A stretch of 64,000 bases of DNA from Secundilactobacillus mixtipabuli (GCF_002217925.1 NZ_BCMF01000002.1:234329-298328), one strand, 5' to 3'. Shown: positions 42,295 to 53,803, counted from the first letter of the stretch. The notes: generated from the letters alone by a model not told the origin. Translations and numbers: made by a program.

Positions 42295-43545
42295 TCAATC
42301 ATTAATGGCGTGAAACCCGATATCGTGACGAAACGTATACGATTCCTGATCAACTTGCGCATCCAAAACGGCATTCACCTTTGCCCTTGCCGTTTTCAGG
42401 GTTTCAGCACTAGCAGTGACCATCAGGACTCGACCACCATGACTGACGATTCCCTCAGCTGTTTGGCCAACACCGGCATAACTGACACTCACTTGAGGAT
42501 CATTAATCTCTGGTAGTGGCTGGCCATTGACCACGGATCGAGGGTAGTCGCGTGATGCAACGACCGTTCCAAGATAGAACTGACCCTTTTGCCATTGAGC
42601 TGTCGGCTGATGACCCTGTTTTAACTGCAAAATCAAGTCACCTAAATCACTTTGCAATTGCGGCAAAACGACCTGCGTTTCAGGATCACCCATCCTGACA
42701 TTGAATTCAATCACCTTAATGCCTGAATCAGTCTTGATAAGGCCGGCATACAAAAAACCACTAAACGGCATGCCAGCATCGGTCATGTTTTCAAGGATGG
42801 GCCTAATAATTTGGTCCACGGCCGTCTGCTTCAACTCATCGGTAATATGCGGAACGGGACTATAAGCCCCCATACCACCGGTGTTAGGGCCCTTGTCACC
42901 ATCCCCTAACCGTTTGTGATCTTGAGCGATTGGCATGGTTATAAAAGTTGTGCCATTGACCATTGCAAACAGTGAAAATTCCTCTCCTTGCAAATAGTCT
43001 TCGACCAGTAGTTTTTTTGATCCGTTTGCAATAAGTGTTTCAACAGCCTCAATCGCTTCCTGGGAAGAATTAGCAATGATGACACCCTTACCCGCAGCTA
43101 AACCATCAGCTTTGATTACCAATGGCGGTTCCTGACAATGAACATATGAGAGCGCCACGGTCATATCTGTGAATTCACGGTACTGAGCCGTTGGCACACC
43201 GCTTTTTGCCATCATCTGCTTAGCAAACGTTTTAGATGATTCCAACTGAGCCGCCAGTTTATTAGGACCAAAGATGGGTAGATCTTTTGCGTCAAAATAA
43301 TCGACTATCCCTGCTGATAACGGCTGCTCAGGGCCAACCACAGTGCACTGGACATCGTGTTGACGGGCAAAATCGGCCAAATCAGAAAAGGCCATTTCAT
43401 CAATATCGACAGTTTCCACGTTCTGCAAATTGTTCATCATGACGTTACCTGGCGCGACATAAACCCGCCGGTCAGGCGCCTTAGCAAGTGTCTGCGCCAG
43501 AACATATTCACGACCGCCACCGCCTACCACTAACCAGTTTTTCAT
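42295..43545 (-). CDS. purD: Phosphoribosylamine--glycine ligase
   Basis: 416 residues, ATP-grasp. N-terminal VVGGGGREYVLAQTLA, MMAKSGVPTAQYREF, IKADGLAAGKGVIIA, PNTGGMGAYSP and VIEFNVRMGDPETQVVLP. Makes GAR from phosphoribosylamine and glycine (step 2). Last gene of the operon, GGGAGGA before the ATG, 21 nt after purH. Confidence 0.97.
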   Translation of the reverse strand: MKNWLVVGGGGREYVLAQTLAKAPDRRVYVAPGNVMMNNLQNVETVDIDEMAFSDLADFARQHDVQCTVVGPEQPLSAGIVDYFDAKDLPIFGPNKLAAQLESSKTFAKQMMAKSGVPTAQYREFTDMTVALSYVHCQEPPLVIKADGLAAGKGVIIANSSQEAIEAVETLIANGSKKLLVEDYLQGEEFSLFAMVNGTTFITMPIAQDHKRLGDGDKGPNTGGMGAYSPVPHITDELKQTAVDQIIRPILENMTDAGMPFSGFLYAGLIKTDSGIKVIEFNVRMGDPETQVVLPQLQSDLGDLILQLKQGHQPTAQWQKGQFYLGTVVASRDYPRSVVNGQPLPEINDPQVSVSYAGVGQTAEGIVSHGGRVLMVTASAETLKTARAKVNAVLDAQVDQESYTFRHDIGFHAIND

Positions 43546-43566
43546 GGTACTGTCCTCCCATCTGAA

Positions 43567-45096
43567 TTAATGCTTGAAGTGGCGTACGCCGGTAAAGACC
43601 AATGCAATACCATACTCGTCAGCCTTATCAATGGAAGCCTGATCCTTGATGCTGCCACCTGGTTCAACAATCGCCTTGATACCATGTTTAGCGGCATATT
43701 CCACACAATCATCCATTGGGAAGAAAGCGTCTGAAGCCACGATTGCTTCATCATAGTTCGACTTAGTTTCAGCTTTATCAACCGCAATCTTCAGGGAATC
43801 GATCCGGTTCATTTGACCCGCACCAACACCCAGGGTTTGATTGGCCGTTGTGACCACAATGGCGTTACTCTTCACGTGTTTCACGACGGTTTGCCCAAAT
43901 TCGAGTGCCTTGAGCTGAGCTTCTGTTGGTTGCGCCTTTGAAACCACCTTAAAATCGTTAACCGTTTCGTGCACGGCATCTGCATCTTGATACAAAGCGC
44001 CTCCAAGAACCGTTACCATGTCCTTGTGCTTTGGATTCATTTTACTGAAATCAAGTGTCATGAGCCGTAAATTCTTCTTCTTGGCTAGGACTGCATAAGC
44101 ATCTTCGTCAAAGGCCGGTGCAATAATAATTTCCAAGAATAAGGCGTGCATCTTTTCCGCGGTAGCTAAATCAACTTTACGATTTAAGGCAATAATGCCA
44201 CCAAAAATTGAAATGGGATCTGATTCATAAGCCAAGTCCCAAGCAGCTAATAGACTTTCACTTACCCCAATGCCACAGGGATTCATGTGTTTAAGGGCAA
44301 CTACCGCTGGCTTGTCAAAGTCGGCAATGATCCGTAATGCGGCATCCGCATCACGCAGGTTATTATACGATAACGCCTTGCCGTGAAGCTGGGTGGCATT
44401 AGCCAAAGAATAGGCATCTGGAATCGGATCTTTATAGTAAGCAGCAGCCTGATGACTGTTTTCACCGTAACGCATATCTTCAACCTTTTCATACGTTAAG
44501 GTTAATTTTTCAGGGAAAGCTTCTTCGGTCATATACTGAGCAATTAAAGCATCGTAAGCAGCAGTTTGCCGAAAGACTTTAGCAGCTAAATGACGCCGAT
44601 AAGCCTGATCCACTTGATCATAATCGTATCGTTTTAAGAATTCTGAATAATCAGCTTCGTCAGTGATAACGACAACATCTTGAAAGTTCTTAGCTGCGGC
44701 TCGCAGCATCGAAGGACCGCCAATATCAATTTGTTCAATTGCTTCAGGATCCGTGACGCCTTCTTTTTGAATCGTTTCTTTAAAGGGATATAAATTAACA
44801 CAAATGAGGTCAATGGGTTCAATCCCATTCTCTTTTAATTTAGCCATATGCTGAGGATTATCCCGCTTGGCTAAGATACCGGCATGAATTCTAGGATGAA
44901 GCGTTTTAACTCGACCATCCAACATTTCGGGAAAGCCCGTCACGTCCTCAACGGGGGTTGCTTTAACGCCCCCATCAACCAACGTTTTTAAGGTCCCGCC
45001 TGTGGAAATAATCTCATAGCCTCGTTTAGTAAGTTCCAACCCAAATGCTACAATACCGGATTTATCAGACACACTCAATAATGCTAACTTAGCCAA
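43567..45096 (-). CDS. purH: AICAR transformylase / IMP cyclohydrolase
   Basis: 509 residues. The N-terminal IMP cyclohydrolase domain begins [13 protein letters not shown] and contains [17 protein letters not shown]; the transformylase domain has [13 protein letters not shown] and [10 protein letters not shown]. Catalyses the last two steps to IMP. The start is a TTG at 45096, 9 nt after AAGGAG and one nt past the purN stop; no ATG fits. Confidence 0.95.
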   Translation of the reverse strand: MAKLALLSVSDKSGIVAFGLELTKRGYEIISTGGTLKTLVDGGVKATPVEDVTGFPEMLDGRVKTLHPRIHAGILAKRDNPQHMAKLKENGIEPIDLICVNLYPFKETIQKEGVTDPEAIEQIDIGGPSMLRAAAKNFQDVVVITDEADYSEFLKRYDYDQVDQAYRRHLAAKVFRQTAAYDALIAQYMTEEAFPEKLTLTYEKVEDMRYGENSHQAAAYYKDPIPDAYSLANATQLHGKALSYNNLRDADAALRIIADFDKPAVVALKHMNPCGIGVSESLLAAWDLAYESDPISIFGGIIALNRKVDLATAEKMHALFLEIIIAPAFDEDAYAVLAKKKNLRLMTLDFSKMNPKHKDMVTVLGGALYQDADAVHETVNDFKVVSKAQPTEAQLKALEFGQTVVKHVKSNAIVVTTANQTLGVGAGQMNRIDSLKIAVDKAETKSNYDEAIVASDAFFPMDDCVEYAAKHGIKAIVEPGGSIKDQASIDKADEYGIALVFTGVRHFKH

Positions 45097-45097
45097 A

Positions 45098-45688
45098 TTA
45101 AAGCACTCCTTTTTCAATTAATTGACGCACTGTTTTAGGGTATAACTGATGTTCAACTTGGTGAATCTTGGATTCTAAACTATCTAAGGTATCTTTGTCG
45201 CTGCGATAAACCGCCTCTTGAGCAATGATTTCACCCGTATCGACACCATTGTCAACGTAATGAATCGTGACACCAGTAACTTTAACACCAGCTTTATAAG
45301 CATCCTTAATCCCGTGACGCCCTGGAAAGGATGGTAGCAAAGCTGGATGAATGTTAATAATGTGTCGCGGAAACGCATTGAGTAGCGTTGGCCCCACGAT
45401 TCTCATATAGCCGGCCAGCACTAAGCCGGTAACGTGGTATGGTGCTAAATTTTGAAGTAGTTTTTGTTCACGTTCAGCCTTAGTGATCCCCTTCTGAGGT
45501 AGAGATAAAATCACCGGAATTTGATGCCGTTTTGCCCGCTGAATAACGGGGACATCTTCCTGGTCACAAACTAAAACGCAAATCTGGGCCGGCAAATCAG
45601 CAGCCATCAACGCTTCGAAATTTGTGCCATTTCCAGAAGCAAAAATGGCGAGCCGAGCATCATTCTTGATATTGGACTGGCTGTTCAC
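45098..45688 (-). CDS. purN: Phosphoribosylglycinamide formyltransferase
   Basis: 196 residues. [11 protein letters not shown] at the N-terminus, [12 protein letters not shown] and the catalytic block [14 protein letters not shown] with Asn/His, and [12 protein letters not shown]. Uses 10-formyl-THF to formylate GAR (step 3). GTG start at 45688, overlapping purM by 29 nt. Confidence 0.96.
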   Translation of the reverse strand: MNSQSNIKNDARLAIFASGNGTNFEALMAADLPAQICVLVCDQEDVPVIQRAKRHQIPVILSLPQKGITKAEREQKLLQNLAPYHVTGLVLAGYMRIVGPTLLNAFPRHIINIHPALLPSFPGRHGIKDAYKAGVKVTGVTIHYVDNGVDTGEIIAQEAVYRSDKDTLDSLESKIHQVEHQLYPKTVRQLIEKGVL

Positions 45689-46697
45689 GTCGTTTCACCA
45701 CCTTACCAATCATTTGGTATGCTGTTTGTTGTTGCTCAAGAGTCGCCCTTACTTCATTTATTTGACCTGGAGAAACCACTAAAACCATTCCGATTCCCAA
45801 ATTAAAAACCTGCCGCATTTCAGCCGTTGAAATTTGACCAGCGTCCTGCAACAAATTAAAGATGGTCGGCACCTGCCAGCTGGTTGGGTCGATAACCGCT
45901 GTTAGCTCTGACGGAATCATTCGGCCCAGATTATCTGCAAGACCACCACCGGTAATATGCGCAAGTGCATGGAGATTTCCGGCTTGAATCAGCGGATAAA
46001 CTTGGTGGTAATACAGTGTTGTCGGTGTCAGTAACTCATCAATCAGCGGTTGTTTTAGACCGGGATAAACCTTGTTTAAATCCAAATCAGCGTCTTGAAT
46101 GATTTTTCGAACCAGCGAATAACCATTGGAATGAACGCCACTTGATGCTAACCCAAGAAGTAAATCACCTTCTTGAACTTTCATAGCGCCCAATAACCGG
46201 GAATTGTCCGCAATACCGACAGCAAAACCACTTAAATCATAATCTTTAGAGCGGTAAATACCCGGCATTTCAGCCATTTCACCGCCAATCAATGATAATC
46301 CTGCTTGGCGGCAGCCCGTTGCGATACCTTTCACGATGGTCATCACTTTATCAGGCTCTAATTCGCCTAATCCAAGATAATCGAGGAAGAACAGGGGCTT
46401 AGCACCTTGCGCTAAGACGTCATTAGCACACATTGCAACCAAATCAATCCCAATCGTGTCGTGCTTTTCAGCTTCAATCGCTAAAAGCAACTTGGTGCCA
46501 ACGCCATCTGTCCCTGAGATCAAAACGGGTTGCTCAAGATTTACCAGCTCTGAGGTCAATTCATACTCAGCACCAAAGCCGCCTAAACCACCCAAAACAT
46601 TGCCGTCATGTGTCTGACTAACGATCGCCTTAATATCGCGAACGGCCTCTTCGCCAGCGTGAATATTCACTCCTGCTTGTTCGTACTGACTGGTCAA
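45660..46697 (-). CDS. purM: Phosphoribosylformylglycinamidine cyclo-ligase
   Basis: 345 residues. GGLGGFGAEYEL, ISGTDGVGTKLLLA, GIDLVAMCANDVLAQGAKPL and SLIGGEMAEMPGIY, all PurM hallmarks. Makes AIR from FGAM (step 5). The start is TTG 46697, 9 nt after GGAG and right behind the purF stop; a longer in-frame ATG at 46715 lies on the ribosome binding site. Confidence 0.96.
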   Translation of the reverse strand: MTSQYEQAGVNIHAGEEAVRDIKAIVSQTHDGNVLGGLGGFGAEYELTSELVNLEQPVLISGTDGVGTKLLLAIEAEKHDTIGIDLVAMCANDVLAQGAKPLFFLDYLGLGELEPDKVMTIVKGIATGCRQAGLSLIGGEMAEMPGIYRSKDYDLSGFAVGIADNSRLLGAMKVQEGDLLLGLASSGVHSNGYSLVRKIIQDADLDLNKVYPGLKQPLIDELLTPTTLYYHQVYPLIQAGNLHALAHITGGGLADNLGRMIPSELTAVIDPTSWQVPTIFNLLQDAGQISTAEMRQVFNLGIGMVLVVSPGQINEVRATLEQQQTAYQMIGKVVKRREQPVQYQE

Positions 46698-46698
46698 C

Positions 46699-48150
46699 TT
46701 AATTCGCTCCTTCATATAAACCTAAACGGGCAACTTCAGTATCGAACCCAGCCTGATAATCATAAAGCGGGGTTGGGTATTTACCATCAAAATAAGCTGT
46801 ACATAAGCCGTGATTAGCTGCTTGATTTAAGGGCCCAATAGCATCAACTAAGCCATTAACACTCAGATAGGACAGAGAGTCCGCACCAATCATAGAGCAA
46901 ATTTCAGGTACCGAATGATTGGCACCAATTAATTCTTTAGTAGTTTGAATGTCAATCCCGTAGTAACAAGGAAATTTGAGAACTGGTGATGCAATTCGGA
47001 CATGGACTGATTTAGCACCGGCCCGTTTCAGCAGGCCAACGATATAACCGCTAGTGGTCCCACGGACAATTGAATCATCCACTAACACGATATCTTTACC
47101 AGCCACCACGGACTTAACGACTGATAATTTAAGACTGACGCCGCGCACACGTTTCGCCTGAGTCGGCTCAATAAATGTTCGCGCAACGTACTGGTTTTTA
47201 ATCATGCCTATATCGTAGTGAATCCCACTTGCTTGTGCATAACCAATTGCGGCCGATAGAGATGAATTGGGTACGCCTATGACAACGTCCGCCTTAACTG
47301 GTGCTTCCTTGGCAATTGCCGCCCCCATCCGTTTACGAGCTTCATGAACGCTCACACCACGAATCACGGAATCCGGACGAGCAAAATAAATATATTCCAT
47401 TGAACAAATTGCCAAATGGGTATCAGTTGTAAAGTGATCAATCGTCATCCCTTCATCCGTCACAATGATTACTTCGCCAGGTTCAACGTCTCGAACAAAG
47501 GTCGCACCAACTTGATTCAACGCACACGTCTCACTGCAAATGACGATAGCGCCATTAGCCATTTTACCGACCACTAAGGGCCGAAAACCGTTAGGATCTA
47601 ACGCTGCTACCATCATTTTGCTGGTCATTAATAAGTAGGCGAAACCACCACGAAGCTGATTTAAGGAGGCCTTTAATTGATCAATAAAGCTTGCTTTAGC
47701 ACTCGTTTGAATCAGCTCACCTAACAATTCGCTGTCAGAAGTCGCTTGGAAGTGCACGCCTTTTTGCTTTAAATCATGACGTAGCCGAGTGGCATTAGTT
47801 AGATTCCCATTATGCGCTAGTGCAAACTGATTCTCGCTTTGATGATCAAAATACATGGGTTGAATGTTTTCAATACCATGATTACCTGCCGTTGCATAGC
47901 GAACGTGACCGATAGCTGCATTGCCAGGTAATGAAAGCATTTTTTGAGGATCGGCAAAGACTTCTGCCAGCAGACCTAAACCGCGCTGCCGATGAAATTG
48001 CGCACCTTCGTTACTCACGATTCCGGCGCCTTCCTGGCCACGGTGCTGGAGGCTGTGCAACCCATCATAAGTTAATTGAGCAGCACCATCGATCCCCCAG
48101 ACTCCAAACAGACCGCATTCCTCATTAAGTCCCTTTATTTCATTAGGCAT
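46699..48150 (-). CDS. purF: Amidophosphoribosyltransferase
   Basis: 483 residues. An 11-residue propeptide precedes Cys12 ([10 protein letters not shown]), the glutaminase nucleophile; [13 protein letters not shown] follows, and the PRPP-binding site reads [16 protein letters not shown]. subtilis-type enzyme, with Cys ligands for an Fe-S cluster suggested by [13 protein letters not shown] and preceding Cys residues. First committed step of purine synthesis. GGAGG is 9 nt before the ATG; overlaps purL by 16 nt. Confidence 0.97.
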   Translation of the reverse strand: MPNEIKGLNEECGLFGVWGIDGAAQLTYDGLHSLQHRGQEGAGIVSNEGAQFHRQRGLGLLAEVFADPQKMLSLPGNAAIGHVRYATAGNHGIENIQPMYFDHQSENQFALAHNGNLTNATRLRHDLKQKGVHFQATSDSELLGELIQTSAKASFIDQLKASLNQLRGGFAYLLMTSKMMVAALDPNGFRPLVVGKMANGAIVICSETCALNQVGATFVRDVEPGEVIIVTDEGMTIDHFTTDTHLAICSMEYIYFARPDSVIRGVSVHEARKRMGAAIAKEAPVKADVVIGVPNSSLSAAIGYAQASGIHYDIGMIKNQYVARTFIEPTQAKRVRGVSLKLSVVKSVVAGKDIVLVDDSIVRGTTSGYIVGLLKRAGAKSVHVRIASPVLKFPCYYGIDIQTTKELIGANHSVPEICSMIGADSLSYLSVNGLVDAIGPLNQAANHGLCTAYFDGKYPTPLYDYQAGFDTEVARLGLYEGAN

Positions 48151-50354
48151 CCAAGTGCACCTCCGAAAGTGGCTTTAAGTTTAGACCGAGTTGCTTTTAA
48201 TTCACCATCAGCAGTCTTAATGAGCAACTGATCCTGATGGGTGGTTTGCCCAATTAAAACTGCCTTATCACCGGCAAGCGCTTCAAATTCAGCTTGTTTA
48301 TCTGGACTAACGCTCACAATAAACCGTGACTGTGTTTCACTAAATAACTGACTGTTGGTTAAACGCGTTTGGCCTTCAAAACCTAAATCATGTTCAAATA
48401 ATGCCTCGGCAATTGCAACACCTACACCGCCTTCACTCAAATCATGAGCATTTTGAAGCAGGCCCTGCCGGATTGCTTGCTGGACCAGCTGTTGATTAGC
48501 TGTTTCAGCTGCTAAATCAAAGTTGATTTGACCAGTCGGCGTCAACTGCCCCTGTAATTTCTGAATTTCCGAACCCGCGAAATCATTACCCGTTTCACCG
48601 ATAAGATAGACCGCATCTCCTGATGCTTTAAAGGACTGGGTCGTTAAATAAGCGATATCTTCAATGAGTCCAACCATCCCAATCATTGGGGTTGGATAAA
48701 TCGAATGACCGTCCGTTTCGTTATACATAGACACGTTACCCGAAATTACTGGCGTATCAAATTGTTCACACGCCAATGCAATGCCTTGAACAGATTGGTC
48801 CAGTTCCCAGTAGCTTTCAGGATCGTTAGGACTGCCAAAGTTCAAGCAGTCGGTAATGCCGATTGGAATACCACCGCTGGCAACAATGTTACGAGCGGCT
48901 TCGCTAACGGCAATTTGACCGCCAGCGTATGGATCAAGGTAAATGAAACGGGCATTGCAATCAGTAGTCATTGCCAGTGCTTTCTTGGTATGCCGTACGC
49001 GAACGACCGCAGCATCGCTCCCCGGTGTAACAGCAGTATTGGCTTGAACCTGTGAATCATACTGTTTGAAGACGACTTGCTTGGACGCAATCGTTGGTTG
49101 TGCAAGCAACTTATTCAGCGTCTCAGCTGGGTTCATCACAACCGGCGTTTCAGCGGGCTGAACGTTTTCTAATCTGGCTGGCTTAGTACTTGGCTGTTCT
49201 CGTTCCACAACGTCATCTACCAAACTCGTGACCGGCACATCCGTTACACATTTTCCGTGCTGGTAAAGCCGATATTGCCGATCGTCTGTCACATGGCCAA
49301 CCACAACCGCGTCAAGGTCATAGCGGGCAAAAATATCTAAAACAGTTTGCTCTTCACCCTTCTTCACACAGAGCAGCATCCGTTCCTGGGATTCTGAAAG
49401 CATAATTTCGTATGCACTCATATTCGGTTCTCGTTGGGGGACCAAATCAAGGTTCATGGTGACGCCGCTTTTGGCTTTAGAAGCCATTTCAGCTGACGAC
49501 GAAACTAATCCGGCAGCCCCCATGTCTTGGATACCCATTAGAATATCGGCATGATCATGAATAATTTCAAGGCAGGCATCCGTCAGCAGTTTTTCCATGA
49601 ACGGATCACCAACTTGCACTGCCGATCGGTCGGCTTCCTTGTCTTCACTAAATTCATTCGAAGCAAAGGTGGCACCGTGAATACCATCACGGCCAGTTTT
49701 AGCACCGACATAAATAATGCTGTTACCAGTACCCGTTGCCCGGCCGCGCTTTAAGTCAGCCTGATCCATTAAGCCCACACACATGACATTGACCAGTGGA
49801 TTACCATCGTAAACTGAATCAAAACCAATTTCACCGCCAACGGTTGGAATTCCAATACAGTTACCATAGGCTGCAATCCCAGCGACAATTTCTGTCAATA
49901 AGTAGCGGTTTTTAGGATTATCAAGTTCACCAAAACGCAGACTATCCAGTGAGGCAATTGGTTTGGCACCCATCGAAAAGATGTCGCGAATAATGCCGCC
50001 AACACCGGTTGCTGCGCCTTCAAAGGGTTCAACGAAACTGGGATGGTTATGACTTTCAGCTTTGAACACGACCGCTTGACCATCACCAATATCCAAAACA
50101 CCCGCGCCTTCGCCGGGGCCTTGAATGACGCGAGAACCATCATTCCAAAACTTGCGTAAAATCGGTTTGGAGTCTTTATACGAACAATGCTCGCTCCACA
50201 TAACGGCGAACAAACCGGTTTCAGTGTAATTCGGTAAACGGCCGATCAATTTTTGCGAAATATAGTCGTATTCACGTTCCGATAATCCCCAGGCCTCATA
50301 CGGCTTTTGATCTCGAATTTCTGCTGGTGTGAGTTCAGTTTTTAATTCCTGCAT
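48135..50354 (-). CDS. purL: Phosphoribosylformylglycinamidine synthase subunit PurL
   Basis: 739 residues, the small-PurL type that needs PurS and Pur[59 protein letters not shown] and [15 protein letters not shown] are typical. Makes FGAM from FGAR (step 4). Starts 5 nt after purQ ends. Confidence 0.97.
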   Translation of the reverse strand: MQELKTELTPAEIRDQKPYEAWGLSEREYDYISQKLIGRLPNYTETGLFAVMWSEHCSYKDSKPILRKFWNDGSRVIQGPGEGAGVLDIGDGQAVVFKAESHNHPSFVEPFEGAATGVGGIIRDIFSMGAKPIASLDSLRFGELDNPKNRYLLTEIVAGIAAYGNCIGIPTVGGEIGFDSVYDGNPLVNVMCVGLMDQADLKRGRATGTGNSIIYVGAKTGRDGIHGATFASNEFSEDKEADRSAVQVGDPFMEKLLTDACLEIIHDHADILMGIQDMGAAGLVSSSAEMASKAKSGVTMNLDLVPQREPNMSAYEIMLSESQERMLLCVKKGEEQTVLDIFARYDLDAVVVGHVTDDRQYRLYQHGKCVTDVPVTSLVDDVVEREQPSTKPARLENVQPAETPVVMNPAETLNKLLAQPTIASKQVVFKQYDSQVQANTAVTPGSDAAVVRVRHTKKALAMTTDCNARFIYLDPYAGGQIAVSEAARNIVASGGIPIGITDCLNFGSPNDPESYWELDQSVQGIALACEQFDTPVISGNVSMYNETDGHSIYPTPMIGMVGLIEDIAYLTTQSFKASGDAVYLIGETGNDFAGSEIQKLQGQLTPTGQINFDLAAETANQQLVQQAIRQGLLQNAHDLSEGGVGVAIAEALFEHDLGFEGQTRLTNSQLFSETQSRFIVSVSPDKQAEFEALAGDKAVLIGQTTHQDQLLIKTADGELKATRSKLKATFGGALGCLMK

Positions 50355-50359
50355 GACAT

Positions 50360-51034
50360 TTACACCGTCCTTAAGTGAGCTTGTAGCAGTGATTTAAATA
50401 CTAATAAGCCGTCCGTGCCGCCTTGAATGGTCTCAACTGCCCGTTCCGGATGAGGCATCATCCCTAAAACGTTGCCTGCTTCATTCGTGATGCCAGCAAT
50501 GTCTGACACACTGCCATTAGGATTATTCTGATAAGTAAACGCAATTTGATGGTTTTCACGAAGACGCATTAAAGTGGCTTCATCACAATAATAGTTACCT
50601 TCTCCGTGAGCAATTGGCAAGGTGATTTGCTGTTGGTCTTGAAAGGCGGAAGTAAACATCGTTTGATTGTTTTCTACTTTTAATGGTTCTGGTTCGCAGA
50701 TAAACTGCATTTGTCGATTATGCTGTAAGGTACCAGGTAAGAGGCCGGCTTCCGTTAAAATCTGGAATCCGTTACAGATGCCCAAAACGGGTCTTCCTGC
50801 CTGAGCAAAAGTCTTAACTGCAGGCATCACCGGCGCAAATTTAGCAATTGCGCCACTGCGTAAATAGTCGCCGTACGAAAAGCCACCTGGAATCAAAACA
50901 ACATCAAAGCCTGATAAATCAGTCGTGGTATGTGGCACAATCGTTGCAGCTTCATGTAAATCATCTTTAATCGCGTAATAAAGGTCTTCATCACAGTTAG
51001 AACCAGGAAAACTCACCACTGCGAACTTCATCAT
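50360..51034 (-). CDS. purQ: Phosphoribosylformylglycinamidine synthase subunit PurQ
   Basis: 224 residues, class I glutaminase. [30 protein letters not shown], catalytic Cys in GICNGFQIL, and the His/Glu pair in [10 protein letters not shown]. Supplies ammonia to PurL. Overlaps purS by 4 nt. Confidence 0.97.
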   Translation of the reverse strand: MMKFAVVSFPGSNCDEDLYYAIKDDLHEAATIVPHTTTDLSGFDVVLIPGGFSYGDYLRSGAIAKFAPVMPAVKTFAQAGRPVLGICNGFQILTEAGLLPGTLQHNRQMQFICEPEPLKVENNQTMFTSAFQDQQQITLPIAHGEGNYYCDEATLMRLRENHQIAFTYQNNPNGSVSDIAGITNEAGNVLGMMPHPERAVETIQGGTDGLLVFKSLLQAHLRTV

Positions 51035-51288
51035 TGATTAGCCAGCTCCTTTACTTCGTATCGATAAGTCTCCATATTAGGGTTTGCTAGTAGTTGATCA
51101 CAAATGGCTTCAATCTGACTTTCTGCTTCTTCAGCGGTGGAAACATCAAGTGTAATTTCAAAATATTTACCCTGGCGAACCGCTGTCACCTGATCAAAAG
51201 CCAGCCGGTGCATGGCGTTTTTGATAGCAACTGCTTGGGGATCTAAAATTGAAGGTTTGTAGGTGACGTGAACTTGGGCTAAGAACAT
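51031..51288 (-). CDS. purS: Phosphoribosylformylglycinamidine synthase subunit PurS
   Basis: 85 residues: [20 protein letters not shown] and a C-terminal [17 protein letters not shown], as in PurS. It forms the dimeric bridge between PurL and PurQ. ATG 51288 follows AGGAGG at about 7 nt; longer in-frame starts lie inside purC. Confidence 0.95.
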   Translation of the reverse strand: MFLAQVHVTYKPSILDPQAVAIKNAMHRLAFDQVTAVRQGKYFEITLDVSTAEEAESQIEAICDQLLANPNMETYRYEVKELANQ

Positions 51289-51298
51289 GTTTGACCTC

Positions 51299-52009
51299 CT
51301 ATTGGACTGTTGTTTCGAGACGGGAAAGAATGGTTCGATAACCATCCATAACATTACCACTGTGTTTTCTAAAGACGTCCTTGTCTAACGATTCATGTGT
51401 TTTGGCATCGACCAACCGGCAGGAATCTGGTGAAATCTCATCACCCAAAATGAGGTTGCCATCGGCGTCAAAACCAAATTCAACTTTGAAATCAACGAGG
51501 GTAATGCCAGAAGCTGCAAATAATTTAATCAGGGCTTGGTTGATCTTAAAGACTTGATCACGCATGGTACTTAGCTGTTCTTGCGTGGCAATTTTTAGTG
51601 CATGAATCTGTGAATCGTTAATGAAAGGATCATCCAGCCGGTCACTCTTGTAATAAAACTCTTGCACCGGCTGTTCAAATGGTAGAAGGTATTCGGTATC
51701 GAACTTGCGTTGGAAACTACCAGACGCGTAATTTCTAACCACCACTTCCAACGGGATCATCTTCATTTTTTTAACCAGTTGGTCACTGGCTGACAGCTGT
51801 TTGATAAAGTGAGTTGCAATGCCAAGTTGATTTAAATAGCTAAAAATTAAGCTATCAATCTGGTTATTTACCTCGCCTTTATCGTCGATATGCTCTTTGC
51901 GTTTCCCATTTAAGGCTGTTGCCTGATTCATATAGTGTACTTTAATCACATTAGGATCATCCGTTGTAAATAGCTGCTTTGCTTTACCTTCATTAATTAA
52001 TGTTGCCAA
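51299..52009 (-). CDS. purC: SAICAR synthase
   Basis: 236 residues. EGKAKQLFTTDDPNVIKVHY, EVVVRNYASGSF, LVDFKVEFGFDADGNLILGD and DSCRLVDAKTHESLDKDVFR are classic. Joins CAIR and Asp (step 7). TTG start at 52009, about 10 nt after AAAGGA. Confidence 0.96.
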   Translation of the reverse strand: MATLINEGKAKQLFTTDDPNVIKVHYMNQATALNGKRKEHIDDKGEVNNQIDSLIFSYLNQLGIATHFIKQLSASDQLVKKMKMIPLEVVVRNYASGSFQRKFDTEYLLPFEQPVQEFYYKSDRLDDPFINDSQIHALKIATQEQLSTMRDQVFKINQALIKLFAASGITLVDFKVEFGFDADGNLILGDEISPDSCRLVDAKTHESLDKDVFRKHSGNVMDGYRTILSRLETTVQ

Positions 52010-52029
52010 TCTTTTCAGGTCCTTTCTGG

Positions 52030-53151
52030 TTATCTAAACTGACTAACAGACAATAGCAACGCTTCAATAGATGGGCCGGTAACGGTGATATGGCCCATTT
52101 TACGACGCTCTCGAACTTCAGCTTTGCCGTAATCATGCAAATGCCATTCCGGATGTGCTGGCCAATCTGCTCGCGCGGCTAACAGATTATCACCTAGCAA
52201 ATTAACCATCACGGCAGGTTCAAACTGTCGAATCGGTGGAATTGCTAGTCCACAGATACTGCGGATGTGAGCGTCAAACTGAGAAATGTTGCAGGCTTCA
52301 ATGGAATAGTGCCCGGAATTATGCGGCCGCGGCGCCAATTCGTTGATCATCAACTCCCCTGATGGCAGCTCAAACAGTTCAATTCCCAGTACCCCTCTCA
52401 AATGCAGTGCCTCAGCGGTATTAATCGCGATTTGCTGGGCTTTATGTTTCACCGCATCAGTCGTTTGTGCAGGAATAATACTGGTGTGTAAGATGTGGTG
52501 CTGATGGCGATTCTCACTAACCGGAAAAGTGATGACCTGATCCTTACCATCACGGGTAACCATGACCGATAGTTCCCGGACAAAGTTTTGCTTTAATTCG
52601 TAGATCCACTCAGTCTGATCAATTTCGCTTTCAATCACGTTCCAATCGGTCTGATCGTTAATATCAAATTGGCCGTGACCATCATAGCCACCTTCAACCG
52701 TCTTTAGTAAGCCAGGCTGCCCAATTTTTTGGATTGCCGTTTCTAAGCCAGCCATGGACTGAACTGACGCAAATGGTGTTACTGGCAGACCATGTTGGCG
52801 GCAAAACGTTTTTTCTCTTAGACGGTGACTGGTAATTGTTAGAAGCTCAATTCCCTGCGGAATGCTGGTCAGATTTTCGACTTGCTTCAATGCATTTTGA
52901 TCGACATTTTCAAATTCATAGGTTAAGACGTCACTTTTTTCTGCCAACCTTTTCAAGGCCGTTAAATCATCATACGCAGCAACGATTTGAAAATCGGCGA
53001 CTTGACCGGCAGGCGCCTGATCAGTTGGATCGAGCACACCAACCTTATACCCCATAGCTTTAGCAGACAGCGCCATCATTTGACCAAGTTGACCGCCGCC
53101 AATAATACCAATTGTGGCTGGCGGTAAAACGGGACTACTGTAATTGTTCAT
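52030..53151 (-). CDS. purK: N5-carboxyaminoimidazole ribonucleotide synthase
   Basis: 373 residues, ATP-grasp. TIGIIGGGQLGQMMALSAK at the N-terminus, GQPGLLKTVEGGYDGHGQ, and ELAPRPHNSGHYSIEAC. ATP-dependent carboxylation of AIR. ATG 53151 overlaps purE by 17 nt; GGAGG lies within the purE 3' end. Confidence 0.96.
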   Translation of the reverse strand: MNNYSSPVLPPATIGIIGGGQLGQMMALSAKAMGYKVGVLDPTDQAPAGQVADFQIVAAYDDLTALKRLAEKSDVLTYEFENVDQNALKQVENLTSIPQGIELLTITSHRLREKTFCRQHGLPVTPFASVQSMAGLETAIQKIGQPGLLKTVEGGYDGHGQFDINDQTDWNVIESEIDQTEWIYELKQNFVRELSVMVTRDGKDQVITFPVSENRHQHHILHTSIIPAQTTDAVKHKAQQIAINTAEALHLRGVLGIELFELPSGELMINELAPRPHNSGHYSIEACNISQFDAHIRSICGLAIPPIRQFEPAVMVNLLGDNLLAARADWPAHPEWHLHDYGKAEVRERRKMGHITVTGPSIEALLLSVSQFR

Positions 53152-53620
53152 TACTTGCCATAGCCTCCTTAGTTTGACGCGCTCGAAACGCTTGCAGTTG
53201 CTCATTCACATCGGCGTCCTGCAACGCAATAATCTCAGCTGCTAGCAAGGCTGCATTCTTCGCACCGGCACTGCCAATTGCAACGGTTGCAACTGGTACA
53301 CCGGCAGGCATTTGGACGATTGAAAGTAGCGAATCCATGCCATTCAAGGCTTTAGATTGGATTGGAATTCCAATCACCGGTAACGTGGTATTAGCCGCAA
53401 GCATACCGGGCAAATGAGCTGCTCCGCCCGCCGCAGCAATAATCACCTGATAATGTTCGCTTTTAGCGGTTTCCCCAAAGTGTTGTAAGGTCTGTGGCAT
53501 CCGGTGAGCGGATATCACATGACTGTCGTAACTGACGTGTAATTCACTAAGCAGATCGGCCGTATTCTTAACTTGTGGCCAATCGGAAATTGATCCCATT
53601 ACAAGAGCAACTTGCATCAT
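53135..53620 (-). CDS. purE: N5-CAIR mutase
   Basis: 161 residues, class I PurE: MGSISDWPQVKNTADLL, SAHRMPQTL, IAAAGGAAHLPGMLAANT and PVATVAIGSAGAKNAALL. Converts N5-CAIR to CAIR. First gene of the operon; AAGGAG lies 6-9 nt before two adjacent ATGs (53620, 53617). Confidence 0.97.
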   Translation of the reverse strand: MMQVALVMGSISDWPQVKNTADLLSELHVSYDSHVISAHRMPQTLQHFGETAKSEHYQVIIAAAGGAAHLPGMLAANTTLPVIGIPIQSKALNGMDSLLSIVQMPAGVPVATVAIGSAGAKNAALLAAEIIALQDADVNEQLQAFRARQTKEAMASNEQLQ

Positions 53621-53648
53621 CAAAATCTCCTTTGCCTTTTATACCCAT

Positions 53649-53677
53649 AGAGTAACAACAGAAGTTATAACTGTCAA
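53649..53677 (-). promoter_or_regulatory. Promoter of the pur operon
   Basis: -35 TTGACA (53677-53672), 17-nt spacer, -10 TACTCT (53654-53649), giving a short leader of about 20-25 nt before purE. No purine riboswitch fits in that leader. Confidence 0.75.
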
Positions 53678-53681
53678 CACA

Positions 53682-53724
53682 AAAATCGAACTATTCAATT
53701 ACTTGTATGTTTAATGTTCGTGTT
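53682..53724. promoter_or_regulatory. Pair of inverted PurBoxes (PurR operator)
   Basis: AAAAATCGAACTATT on the plus strand (53681-53695) and AAACACGAACATTAA on the minus strand (core TTCG at 53717-53720). Both fit the PurBox CGAAC core; there are 26 nt between CGAA and TTCG. They lie just upstream of the -35, where PurR acts in Bacillus and Lactococcus. Confidence 0.65.
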
Positions 53725-53803
53725 TAAATCGATTTAACTCGTTATCCCCTCCTTATCTTAAGTAAATTTTTGGTGGCAACCACTTTGGTATCCTTTTAAA
53801 CAC

